From a virus: a stretch of DNA of 24,687 nt. Location: positions 1 through 24,687 of IMG/VR virus record IMGVR_UViG_3300017735_000094; one strand, 5' to 3'. The notes beneath the pieces are model-generated. The model did no database searches and had not been told where the DNA came from. It saw nothing but the letters and a program-made list of their open reading frames with translations. Positions 13,922 to 22,134 of this stretch are shown here, piece by piece (the first letter of the stretch is position 1; the number at the start of each line of letters is the position of its first letter). Position numbers and translations under genes: made by a program.

Positions 13922-15533
13922 AGGAAAAATAAATCTTGATTCGTCTGGATTTAAACGTGGCATTGCACAGGCTAAAGGTTCTGTTGGCACCTTTGTAAAT
14001 ACATTAAAAGGATCGCTGCTTCCGGCATTGGGTGCAGCTGGCGCGGCAGGCGCAATGATTTCTTTTGGTCGCAGGGCTATTGAATCTGCATCTCAAATTA
14101 AAGAGTTGTCGCAAGTATCTGGCGTTGGCGTTGTTGCATTTCAAAAATATGCAGAAGCAGCAAGAACTGTTAATATAGAACAAGAAAAACTTGCTGATAT
14201 ATTTAAAGACACTAGCGATAAAATCGGTGACTTTATTAATACTGGCGGTGGCCCAATGGTTGATTTCTTTGAAAAGATTGCACCACTAGTTGGAGCAACT
14301 AAAGAAGAATTTATGGGTTTAAGTGGCCCGGAATCTTTGCAGAAGTATTTTAATTATTTAGAAGAAGCCAACATACCGCACCAAGAAATGGTTTTCTACA
14401 TGGAGGCAATTGCATCAGATGCAACTATGCTTATCCCATTACTTGAAAATGGTGGTGAAGCATTCAGAACATTAGGTGATGGTGCTGAAGAAGCAGGTCG
14501 CGTGATGAGCGAATCTACAATTGAAGCATTGGATCAAGCTAATGAAGAAATTGATCGCTTCATGCAAAATGTAACTATTTTTACAGGTCAATTACTTGCT
14601 AAGTTGCGTCCAGCCAAAGATGAATTGCGCGAATTGGCTATTGAACAACTGCGAGCAGAAGATGCCTTTTCCAAAGGTTTTTTCGGCAAAAGGATTGCCA
14701 TGTTTACTGGTAGCGATGGCGATTTAATTCGTGAAAGGACTGCGTTGCTAAAACAAGAAGCTGATGCGGCTGAATTAGTAAGAATGCAAAATGAACAAAA
14801 TGCATTAACTTTATCAAAAATTAAATCAATTAAAGAAGGTGAAGCAGCCAAAGCAGCCAAAGAAGCTGAAATGGCTGCCAAGTTGCAAAAAATAAAAGAT
14901 AATGCTACAAGCAAACCAGACTTTGCAGCTATTGAAAAAGCGGAAAATGCCAGGAAGGAAAAAATACAAGAAATTCGTGAAACCATTAAGCCAGATTTAA
15001 ATAAAGAAACTGAAGATGGGAAGGATGCTGGTAAAGCTTACTCAACTGGTTTTTTTGCAGAGTTTGAGGAACAATCAAAATTAAGAAGCAGCGATATATT
15101 AAAATCTGAAATAAAAGATATATCCCAACAAAGAGAAGAAAAAAGGCGCGTTGGTGATTTTAGTGGCGATAGGGAATTAAGAGATCAAGAAAGTGCTTTG
15201 CGTTCTGAAATGAGAGATGCAAGGGGTGAAGAACGGACAGAAAGACTTTTGCAAAGTCTTGGCCGAAAACCTAAAACACAAGATTCTAATTCTAGAAATG
15301 AACAAGGCAGATCAAAAGTTTCTGAGTATCATCAAAAATCTATTGAATTAAAAACAAGCATCAAAGAATTATTGGAGCCAGTTTCAAAATATTATGCTGA
15401 AGGCGCACTTTTTTCTTTAGAAAAAGATGCTTACCAAAGCCAAATTGAATTATACAAACTAACAGAAAAACAATCTGAAAATATAAAAACAGTTGTTGAT
15501 AAATTAAATCGTCTCGACCAAGCACTTAGATAA
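13899..15533 (+). CDS. Tail tape measure protein
   Basis: A 544-residue protein that sets tail length and is ejected with DNA. The N-terminus has the usual phage tape measure opening (GKINLDSSGFKRGIAQAKGSVG, residues 9-30), a hydrophobic Gly/Ala stretch (41-57), and ASQIKELSQVSGVGVVAFQKYAEAA, very typical of the family. The C-terminal half is highly charged and coiled-coil-like (many K/E/R/Q). Using about 0.15 nm of tail per residue, 544 residues predicts a tail of about 80 nm, shorter than lambda. The SD-like AGAGGAA lies about 9 bases before the ATG, within the 3' end of the upstream gene. Confidence 0.85.
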   Translation: MAQKADLRGKINLDSSGFKRGIAQAKGSVGTFVNTLKGSLLPALGAAGAAGAMISFGRRAIESASQIKELSQVSGVGVVAFQKYAEAARTVNIEQEKLADIFKDTSDKIGDFINTGGGPMVDFFEKIAPLVGATKEEFMGLSGPESLQKYFNYLEEANIPHQEMVFYMEAIASDATMLIPLLENGGEAFRTLGDGAEEAGRVMSESTIEALDQANEEIDRFMQNVTIFTGQLLAKLRPAKDELRELAIEQLRAEDAFSKGFFGKRIAMFTGSDGDLIRERTALLKQEADAAELVRMQNEQNALTLSKIKSIKEGEAAKAAKEAEMAAKLQKIKDNATSKPDFAAIEKAENARKEKIQEIRETIKPDLNKETEDGKDAGKAYSTGFFAEFEEQSKLRSSDILKSEIKDISQQREEKRRVGDFSGDRELRDQESALRSEMRDARGEERTERLLQSLGRKPKTQDSNSRNEQGRSKVSEYHQKSIELKTSIKELLEPVSKYYAEGALFSLEKDAYQSQIELYKLTEKQSENIKTVVDKLNRLDQALR

Positions 15534-15541
15534 ATAAAATT

Positions 15542-16855
15542 ATGGCAGTATATTATGTAAAAGGAATAAGTAAAGATGGTGCAACTTTTGGATATGGTGG
15601 ATATTTTTATCCATTATATTTAACTGCAACTGAAGCTAACAATTCTAGCAGTAATACAAGTGGAACTTCTCATGCTCATACATTTTATGAGTTTCCGGGC
15701 AAATGGTTTTACATGCCAACGACTGGTGCGGTGCATGGAGCTGCAACTGCGCCAACTGGTTCATATGGCGGTGAAAATTATAGTGAATTTGTTGATCTTG
15801 GAATCAATGGAATACCTTATAGACCAAAACCAACATCTACAAATGAATTTATAAGTTTAGACAGGCCAACTTGCACAGGTGGTTATTCAACAAAACCATT
15901 TAGAGATCATGGAGATATACGCACAAATATATTTTACCATGAAATGAAAGTTTTAACAGAAGCTTACACGCCATTGGCTGATGATAATACGATGACAACA
16001 GCAACTCAAAAACCTTTAAGATCGCCATTTCCAGATGATGTAGAGGCTTTTTACGTTGGTGATCAAAATGTTGCTGATGCTTCTGATGGATTTACAACAT
16101 TTACACGTGTATTTGCAAACATTCCACAAACTAGATTTGATCCAACCGGGTTATACGCATTTGATTTTTCTGGCGTTACAACAACTTCACCAAACACAAC
16201 AACGGAAACAAGGGCTTACGGCATGAGCCTAAGTCTACAAGGCTACAATGGCAGATATACATCTTCTGGAAGTCAAGATGGTGGCCGCATATCTTGGGCA
16301 TTTGGCTCAGATTTGGGTAGTGGCAATATATTTGCAGGGTCTGTGAGTAACTCTGCTGGATTGGCGGTTGGTGATACACTTACTGTTGCATTTGATTCAA
16401 TTGTTACACCTGCAAGTTCATTTGGAACAGCAAGCTTTGTTGTAGTAAGTGCATCAATCGTGAGAATAAATGGCAACTTTGTAACTTTCAAATTTCCTTA
16501 TCAACGATATCAAGATTCCTACGAATGGAAATGGGCAGATGAAGCAAACTCAGCGGCATTTAGTAAGAACATTGTCACAAACGGAACAACAGTAAATGAG
16601 GGTGAAATAGAAACAAGAAATTCACCATCTAGAGAATTAAAGACGTATATAAAAACATCGCAACCAACAACTGAAGTTTTGGAAAACATGACGCAGCTTC
16701 CAAAATCTTTAACTACCACATCAATTCCGACAATTGCACAGTATAATGCAATGGTTGCAAATGGTGATTATTTAAATGGTGCGCCAGAAACTATTACTAG
16801 ATGGATGGGCAACATCTATGAAAAGTCTTTAATACAAGTTAGAGCAATTAGTTAA
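15542..16855 (+). CDS. Unknown virion protein after the tape measure
   Basis: A 437-residue protein of unrecognised family in the region where siphoviruses encode distal tail/tip proteins. It begins MAVYYVKGISKDGATFGYGGYF and is rich in Gly, Ser, Thr, Tyr and Phe, as in beta-structured virion surface proteins. Notable are an aromatic/His segment (SHAHTFYEFPGKWFYMP, about residues 43-59), a possible beta-barrel-like middle (AYGMSLSLQGYNGRYTSSGSQDGGRISWAFGSDLG), and a less Gly-rich C-terminus ending WMGNIYEKSLIQVRAIS. No signal peptide or membrane span. The A-rich leader (AAATAAAATT before ATG) lacks an SD, and the stop overlaps the next ATG (TAATG). A distal tail or adhesin role is inferred from position only. 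Confidence 0.55.
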   Translation: MAVYYVKGISKDGATFGYGGYFYPLYLTATEANNSSSNTSGTSHAHTFYEFPGKWFYMPTTGAVHGAATAPTGSYGGENYSEFVDLGINGIPYRPKPTSTNEFISLDRPTCTGGYSTKPFRDHGDIRTNIFYHEMKVLTEAYTPLADDNTMTTATQKPLRSPFPDDVEAFYVGDQNVADASDGFTTFTRVFANIPQTRFDPTGLYAFDFSGVTTTSPNTTTETRAYGMSLSLQGYNGRYTSSGSQDGGRISWAFGSDLGSGNIFAGSVSNSAGLAVGDTLTVAFDSIVTPASSFGTASFVVVSASIVRINGNFVTFKFPYQRYQDSYEWKWADEANSAAFSKNIVTNGTTVNEGEIETRNSPSRELKTYIKTSQPTTEVLENMTQLPKSLTTTSIPTIAQYNAMVANGDYLNGAPETITRWMGNIYEKSLIQVRAIS

Positions 16856-17379
16856 TGTATATTTCTGCCAATGGGAAACGTGTGCGAACTAAACTTGCTG
16901 AAATTTTAGTTCGTATGAATTATAACAAGTTAAAATGTTTAAGATTTGTTAAATATCCTGCACCTAAAAAAATAAGAGTTTACGCAAAAGGCAAAGATAA
17001 GGTTGTTGGTCATTTTAATGGAACCGTTCATGAAGGTTATGTTGTTGGACGAACAATCCAATGTTACCATCACGAAAAGGATCAACACAAATATTTTAGA
17101 ACTGGTGACACAGTAGTAGAAACATCAGTTTTAAATGATGGCAAAGAGGATTGGTTTTTAACTGCAAGCCGGTTAGATGTGCAATATTCTGATCTAAGCA
17201 CTAATGCTAAAGGATTTGGAAGTTATAAAACTGGCAAAGGTGAAGAATCTCCAAAGTTTCCAGCGGTGCATCTAACGAGAATACCTGCTCCAAGATCATG
17301 GCCAGTTCCATTTTTTCTAACACAGCCCCAAAGCTTTGTTTCATTAAATTATTCATTTTACTCAGAACCCGGTTATTAA
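16855..17379 (+). CDS. Unknown basic protein between tail genes
   Basis: A 174-residue protein, family not recognised. It starts MYISANGKRVRTKLAEILVRM, with Lys/Arg-rich strands (KKIRVYAKGKDKVVG), a Cys/His pair (TIQCYHHEKDQHKYF, about residues 62-76) and an aromatic, Pro-rich end (PRSWPVPFFLTQPQSFVSLNYSFYSEPGY). The ATG overlaps the stop of the previous gene by one base (TAATG), indicating coupled translation and perhaps a shared complex. A small tail-tip or fibre-attachment protein is plausible from position. The next gene starts after a 62-base gap with a promoter-like motif. Confidence 0.5.
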   Translation: MYISANGKRVRTKLAEILVRMNYNKLKCLRFVKYPAPKKIRVYAKGKDKVVGHFNGTVHEGYVVGRTIQCYHHEKDQHKYFRTGDTVVETSVLNDGKEDWFLTASRLDVQYSDLSTNAKGFGSYKTGKGEESPKFPAVHLTRIPAPRSWPVPFFLTQPQSFVSLNYSFYSEPGY

Positions 17380-17389
17380 GCTAATTATA

Positions 17390-17413
17390 TTGGCAAGTGT
17401 CACCTATTGCCAA
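17390..17413 (+). repeat. Inverted repeat TTGGCAA/TTGCCAA overlapping a promoter -35
   Basis: TTGGCAA (17390-17396) and TTGCCAA (17407-17413) flank a 10-base spacer. No T-run follows, so it is not a terminator. The right arm contains the TTGCCA hexamer at the -35 position of the fibre gene, so a protein bound here could block or recruit RNA polymerase. Confidence 0.5.
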
Positions 17414-17435
17414 AATCAAAAAAACAGACTAAGAA
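17407..17435 (+). promoter_or_regulatory. Promoter for the fibre gene, predicted leaderless
   Basis: TTGCCA at 17407-17412, 17 bases, TAAGAA at 17430-17435, 6 bases, ATG at 17442. Spacing is identical to the motifs at 10975 and 12094; the -10 differs (TAAGAA instead of TACAAA). No SD is present. Confidence 0.5.
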
Positions 17436-17441
17436 TAATCT

Positions 17442-20400
17442 ATGGCGACCAAGATTTACATAAATACAGACTTAAAGGATTTGACCGCCAATGCGGTTGC
17501 TAACAAAAACAGACCATCTCAAGTAGTGCGGTTGCCGCAAATCGTTGAGGGCGAGACTGTTGACGTAGAATTGTCACTAGTTAATTCTAATGGTGGATAT
17601 GATTCAAGAAGTGGTGATGCAGCCGTTGATTTGGCTGTTGCAATATCTGCAAAAGGTGCGGTGGCAACATCTGGCACATTTACGCTGACAGCCGGAACTG
17701 AAACAACCGCAGCAATTCCTTATAATGCATCGGCTGAAGCGTTGCAAAATGCTTTAAATGATCTGAATAGTAAAACAGGGCCGTATGGATCAACAGTAAC
17801 TGTAAAAAAATTAAACATAGGGTCGTATCGTATTATTTTTGACGCAGTTGGCGCACGCACAATTTTCGGCGGCACAAGTATTGACATTGCACCAGAATCT
17901 GAAGTTACAATTGGAACATCGGTTGTTGGATCAGCAACGATCCAGGCGCAAATGATCATTGAGATTAGCCAACAGCCAGCGATTTACACTAGCACTTGGA
18001 CAACTGGATCAAACAAATTTAGCGGTCAATTAGACGCAAACACAGCCAGAGTGCAGGAATTGATTGCAACTGGGCAAGATGCATTTTTTGAAGTTAAAGC
18101 AGGCAATGATGTTCTTTGCCAAATACCAATATCTGTATTGTCGGCTGTTGCTGCACCAAACAGTTTGCCGGCACATGTTTTACCAAGCAACTTAAACGAT
18201 TTTGCTAATGATCCTAGCACTAATGGTAAATTTAACGTCACTAATTGGCTGACTGATTTATTAGCACCACACACAAAAGCTGTTTGGGGATATATAACAG
18301 GCACACTAAGTGACCAAACAGATTTGCAAGCAGCATTAGATGCTAAAGGTAGTGCAAGCGATGTATCTACCAACACCACAAACATAGCTACTAATACGAC
18401 AGAAATAGATACGCTATCTAACAGTCTAAGTAGTGTAGCTGATCAAACAGCTACCAACACTTCAAACATAGCTACTAACACATCTAATATATCAACAAAT
18501 GCTTCTGGCGTATCAACCAATGCTAGTAACATAGCAACCAATGCTTCTGACATTTCAACTAATGCTAGTGCTATATCAAGTAACGCTAGTGCTATATCTA
18601 CTAACTCTGATGATATATCTGCACTAGATTTATCAAAAGCACCTTTGGCTGGCCCAGCATTTACTGGCAACCCAACCGCTCCAACAAAAAATGCAGCTGA
18701 CAATTCTACAAGCATTGCAACGACAGCCTATGTAGATGCGCAAAATTCGCCAAACAACAAAGGGTTTTTTGCTAACCCAGCCGCATTGATTTCTGCATAT
18801 GCAACAGGTCAAAGTGGATGGTATGCCATCGTTGGAACTACTGACACTTTTTGGGTGTGGGATGCCGATGATTCTGCTTGGGAAGATACCGATTCCAATT
18901 CAGCAGGAACAGTAACATCTATTTCAGTAACTGGTGGAACCGGCATTGATTCAACTGGTTCACCAGTTACTGTAACTGGAACCATTGATGTTGCTTTAGA
19001 TTCAGCAACGCAATCAACTTTGGCAAATGTTTCAACAAACGCTTCTGCTATATCTACAAACGCAACCAACATTGCAACAAACACTTCTGATATAGCTACC
19101 AACACTTCTGATATAGCTACCAACACTTCAGATATAGCAACCAATGCAAGTGATATATCTACCAACACTTCTGATATATCTACTAACACTTCAGATATAG
19201 CAACCAATGCAAGTGGTATATCTACTAACACAGCTGCTATATCAACAAACACATCTAATATATCAACAAATGCATCTGGCGTATCAACAAATGCTAGTAA
19301 TATAGCTAGTAATACTAGCAACATAGCTTCTAACACTTCTGCTATATCTACTAATGTTGCAAATATATCAACAAACACATCTGGTATATCTAGTAACGCT
19401 TCTGATATATCGACAAACACATCTGATATAGCAACTAACGCTAGTGATATAGCAACTAACACTTCTAATATTGCTACTAATGCTAGCAACATAGCTTCTA
19501 ACACTTCTTCTATATCAACAAACACTTCTGATGTATCAACTAATGCTAGTGGTATAGCGACAAACGCTAGCAATATATCAAGCAACACAAGTGATATAGC
19601 AACTAACACATCTGCTATTGCTACGAATACATCTGCCATTGCAACAAATGCATCTGGCGTATCGACCAACGCATCTAACATATCGACGAACACTTCTAAT
19701 ATAGCGACAAACACAAGTGACATATCGACGAACGCTTCTGATATATCTACCAACACTTCTGATATAGCGACAAACGCTTCTGGTGTTTCTACAAATGCAT
19801 CAAATATAGCTAGTAACACTTCTAGCATATCAACTAATGCTTCCGATATATCTGCACTAGATTTATCAAAAGCAAATTTGGCATCGCCTGGATTTACTGG
19901 AAACCCAACCGCTCCAACTCAAAACGCAGCTGACAATTCTACAAAGTTGGCAACTACTGCTTACGTTGATGCGCAAAGTTCTCCAAACAATAAGGGATTT
20001 TTTGCAACTGAATCAGCACTAACAACTGCTTATGCAACGGGCCAAAGTGGATGGTATGCTATTGTTGGATCAACAGACACATTTTGGGTTTGGGATGCAG
20101 ACACATCTGCTTGGAAAAATACTAATTCAGATTCACAAGGAACAGTTACTTCTGTTTCAGTAACAGGAGGAACCGGGCTGGCATCAACTGGTTCGCCAGT
20201 TACTACATCTGGAAGCATTGCACTTGAACTTGATACTGCGACACAAAATACTTTGGCTAAAGTTGCAACAAATGAAAGTGCTATTGCAACTAACACTTCA
20301 GCTATCGCAACTAATACAGCCGATATTGCTAGTAACGATGCTACTTTAGTCTCTCATACAAATAACATTTTAATTAACGCATCTAACATTACTGCAAATC

Positions 20401-21539
20401 AAAATGCCATTGCCCTTAATACAGCTAAAGTTGGAATCACAACAGCTCAAGCAAATGCTATAACTAGTAATACGAATGATGTGCAGGTTAATGCAGCTAA
20501 TATAGCTCAGATTGCTACTGACACTAATACTAACACTAGCGACATAGCTACTAATGTAGCAGCACTTCTTCTTAAAGCACCAATTGCAGACCCAGATTTT
20601 ACTGGAACTGTTGGCATAGCAAAATCTGGTGTTAATGGTGTGCTAGATATAAATGGAAATGTGTATATTGAAAACGGAAAAATTGAAGGTGACACAGGAA
20701 GTCTTGATTTCGATAGTAATCAAGCTCAACTTATATTAGGAACTTTTAAATCAGATGCTATAAAAGTCGAAAGAGTTGATGCCAACAGCACACTAATATT
20801 TAAAGTAGATGCAAGTTCAGCAACTACTGGCAAAGCAACAATGCTGAATGCTGAAGTTAGTAATAATTTAACTGTTTCTGGTAAATCTGTTGTAAAAGAA
20901 ATAGAATCCTTTGGTGGTGCAGGAGGTAGTCCAGATGGAATTACTATAGATGCACTTCACGGCACGCTCAATTTAAATGCAGACGATAATGTTGAAGTTG
21001 ATGCGACTGGAACAATTAAATTAGACGCAGGTCAAACAGTTGCATTGTCTAGTGATCTCATAATCAATGACGGTGACATTGACGTTGATAGTGATCATCG
21101 TATTAGTGTCGGACAAGTAGTTACTAGCAAAATATTATGTGAGGGAGCAGGCGGTTCTGCAACTGCTCAACCAATAACATATGACTCTAAGGAACACCGC
21201 TTTAGAGATTATGATGGATCAACTAATGGGCCGACAAATATGTTGGTTGTAAATAAGTTTGATGGATATACTGGTGCAAGAGTTGGAATTAACAAAGACC
21301 CAAGTTCTAGTAACGCTGTTGCCCTACACATTGTAGCAGGTCAAAATTCTAGCACAGGTGTAAAAGACACAGGCTTAAAAGTTATTGGAGATGCTTTTTT
21401 TGATAACACAGTTAGAGTTGGTCATTATGCAACTGCTGATAGACCTACAAGCCCAATTGGATCAATTATTTACAATAGCACAACTCATGAATTTGAAGGT
21501 TTTTGCGGAAACGGAAAAGGTTGGAAGCAATTATCTTAA
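17442..21539 (+). CDS. Long tail fibre with 39-heptad stalk
   Basis: A 1365-residue protein that probably contacts the host. In order: an N-terminal beta domain (about 1-300) with a segment SGTFTLTAGTETTAAIPYNA; heptad array 1 (308-391, 12 repeats, 3 degenerate); module A (391-530) with the phage tail-repeat motif LSKAPLAGPAFTG and TTAYVDAQ; heptad array 2 (530-802, 39 perfect-register repeats); module B (802-941), a second copy of A; a decaying array 3 (about 941-997); a third KAPIADPDFTG motif; then beta-rich repeats (about 1060-1320) and the C-terminal signature ADRPTSPIGSIIYNSTTHEFEGFCGNGKGW common at ends of phage fibres. The low-complexity stalk suggests a long trimeric fibre. No S74-type self-cleaving chaperone domain is visible. 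No SD. Confidence 0.85.
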   Translation: MATKIYINTDLKDLTANAVANKNRPSQVVRLPQIVEGETVDVELSLVNSNGGYDSRSGDAAVDLAVAISAKGAVATSGTFTLTAGTETTAAIPYNASAEALQNALNDLNSKTGPYGSTVTVKKLNIGSYRIIFDAVGARTIFGGTSIDIAPESEVTIGTSVVGSATIQAQMIIEISQQPAIYTSTWTTGSNKFSGQLDANTARVQELIATGQDAFFEVKAGNDVLCQIPISVLSAVAAPNSLPAHVLPSNLNDFANDPSTNGKFNVTNWLTDLLAPHTKAVWGYITGTLSDQTDLQAALDAKGSASDVSTNTTNIATNTTEIDTLSNSLSSVADQTATNTSNIATNTSNISTNASGVSTNASNIATNASDISTNASAISSNASAISTNSDDISALDLSKAPLAGPAFTGNPTAPTKNAADNSTSIATTAYVDAQNSPNNKGFFANPAALISAYATGQSGWYAIVGTTDTFWVWDADDSAWEDTDSNSAGTVTSISVTGGTGIDSTGSPVTVTGTIDVALDSATQSTLANVSTNASAISTNATNIATNTSDIATNTSDIATNTSDIATNASDISTNTSDISTNTSDIATNASGISTNTAAISTNTSNISTNASGVSTNASNIASNTSNIASNTSAISTNVANISTNTSGISSNASDISTNTSDIATNASDIATNTSNIATNASNIASNTSSISTNTSDVSTNASGIATNASNISSNTSDIATNTSAIATNTSAIATNASGVSTNASNISTNTSNIATNTSDISTNASDISTNTSDIATNASGVSTNASNIASNTSSISTNASDISALDLSKANLASPGFTGNPTAPTQNAADNSTKLATTAYVDAQSSPNNKGFFATESALTTAYATGQSGWYAIVGSTDTFWVWDADTSAWKNTNSDSQGTVTSVSVTGGTGLASTGSPVTTSGSIALELDTATQNTLAKVATNESAIATNTSAIATNTADIASNDATLVSHTNNILINASNITANQNAIALNTAKVGITTAQANAITSNTNDVQVNAANIAQIATDTNTNTSDIATNVAALLLKAPIADPDFTGTVGIAKSGVNGVLDINGNVYIENGKIEGDTGSLDFDSNQAQLILGTFKSDAIKVERVDANSTLIFKVDASSATTGKATMLNAEVSNNLTVSGKSVVKEIESFGGAGGSPDGITIDALHGTLNLNADDNVEVDATGTIKLDAGQTVALSSDLIINDGDIDVDSDHRISVGQVVTSKILCEGAGGSATAQPITYDSKEHRFRDYDGSTNGPTNMLVVNKFDGYTGARVGINKDPSSSNAVALHIVAGQNSSTGVKDTGLKVIGDAFFDNTVRVGHYATADRPTSPIGSIIYNSTTHEFEGFCGNGKGWKQLS
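18363..18614 (+). repeat. Fibre heptad array 1 (12 repeats)
   Basis: Twelve 21-base units encoding residues 308-391. Units 3 and 4 (IDTLSNS, LSSVADQ) have lost the Asn; the others read (I/V/T)(A/S)(T/S)N followed by T, A or S. It is separated from array 2 by module A. Confidence 0.8.
18612..19031 (+). repeat. Fibre module A (copy 1 of a 420-base duplication)
   Basis: Encodes residues 391-530, from DISALDLSKAPL to STLANV. It aligns without gaps to module B at 19845-20264, exactly 1233 bases (411 codons) downstream. It includes the stretch SGWYAIVGTTDTFWVWDADDSAW, which looks like a small carbohydrate-binding-like or connector domain, but this is a guess. Confidence 0.9.
19029..19847 (+). repeat. 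Fibre heptad array 2 (39 uninterrupted repeats)
   Basis: 39 consecutive 21-base units encode (I/V)(A/S)(T/S)N(T/A/V)xx, residues 530-802, with no insertions or register breaks. Ile or Val opens each heptad and Asn is fixed at its fourth position. Codons are scrambled (Ser as TCT, TCA, AGT and others), but adjacent units near 19080-19125 are almost identical, suggesting recent unit duplication. Confidence 0.9.
19845..20264 (+). repeat. Fibre module B (copy 2 of a 420-base duplication)
   Basis: Encodes residues 802-941, from DISALDLSKANL to NTLAKV. It is collinear with module A without gaps; many codons are identical, with scattered substitutions (for example TDTFWVWDAD is kept while its neighbours vary). 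It is followed by a decaying third heptad stretch (about 20262-20429). Confidence 0.9.
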
Positions 21540-21563
21540 AAATTACTTAATGGAAATATTTAA

Positions 21564-21725
21564 ATGGAAGATCATATTGTTACACAGTTTAAAATTTGGG
21601 GTTTAGTTTTCTTGGGAGAAATAACTGCATTTAATCTTAATGCCGGGGCGCAGGCGTTCATGTATTGCTGCGCAGGATTGGCATCACTAGCAACCGCGTA
21701 TTACTACGTGTTCATCAAAAAATAA
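21564..21725 (+). CDS. Small hydrophobic protein, holin candidate
   Basis: A 53-residue protein (MEDHIVTQFKIWGLVFLG start, YYYVFIKK end). Two hydrophobic stretches, about 12-25 (IWGLVFLGEITAF) and about 31-50 (AFMYCCAGLASLATAYYYVF), are separated by a short Asn/Ala/Gly turn and followed by two Lys. Size and two-span layout fit a class II holin. It follows the fibre stop by 24 bases and is 4 bases upstream of the next membrane protein gene. An alternative ATG at 21550 is out of frame and gives only 18 residues. No SD. The function is inferred from composition and context. Confidence 0.5.
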   Translation: MEDHIVTQFKIWGLVFLGEITAFNLNAGAQAFMYCCAGLASLATAYYYVFIKK

Positions 21726-21729
21726 AATT

Positions 21730-22134
21730 ATGAGTTTAGAACTAATAGCTATGTTGGGTGGCGGTGTTAGCGGATTTGTCATGAAGATGATTGCGGCACA
21801 AGCTGAAGCACAATCAAGAAACTTTGAAATGATGATTCAAAAGCAAGTTGCTGCGGATCAATCAGCCAACGAAGCCGCACAACGTGGCGGTGTTTGGGTG
21901 CGCAGAATCTTTGTTGGGTTCATATTGTTTGCTGTAATTCTTGCGCCATTTATTTTGTCGCTGACATCAACACCGATCACAGTTGAAAAAGAAGGATTGG
22001 GCGGTTTTTTTAAATTGATTGGATTAAGCGCAGGCGGTTGGGAATCGTTGGAAGGTTTTGTTCTGCTTCCAGAAGTAAGACAATCAATGCTTGCCATCGT
22101 TGGATTTTACTTTGGCAGCTCACAAGTTAAATGA
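21730..22134 (+). CDS. Membrane protein, 3-TM holin-like candidate
   Basis: A 134-residue protein with three hydrophobic regions: about 4-22 (ELIAMLGGGVSGFVMKMIA), 57-80 (VRRIFVGFILFAVILAPFIL, the strongest) and 112-130 (LPEVRQSMLAIVGFYFGSS). The middle hydrophilic linker is Gln/Ala-rich. The ending 'VGFYFGSSxxK' resembles C-termini of the 3-TM holins of marine phages and gene transfer agents, the best family guess. It could also be a structural membrane protein. Together with its neighbours at 21564 and 22131 it forms a compact membrane-gene group. Its stop overlaps the next start (ATGA). Confidence 0.55.
   Translation: MSLELIAMLGGGVSGFVMKMIAAQAEAQSRNFEMMIQKQVAADQSANEAAQRGGVWVRRIFVGFILFAVILAPFILSLTSTPITVEKEGLGGFFKLIGLSAGGWESLEGFVLLPEVRQSMLAIVGFYFGSSQVK

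Noticed and set aside
18809-19828. 339-codon frame on the minus strand
   Set aside because: It is the reverse complement of the 21-base heptad array; the periodic sequence keeps the frame open, and the product is a repetitive hydrophobic string with no other support.
19029-19847. Regular repeats taken as a possible CRISPR array
   Set aside because: Repeats are adjacent 21-base coding units without spacers, in frame within a fibre gene.
17442-21539. Variable fibre gene as a diversity-generating retroelement target
   Set aside because: No reverse transcriptase gene and no template/variable repeat pair with adenine-specific changes were seen.
21385-21606. 73-codon + strand frame overlapping the fibre 3' end
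   Set aside because: Out of frame with the conserved fibre C-terminus and low-complexity; the adjacent 53-residue membrane gene starts within it in another frame.
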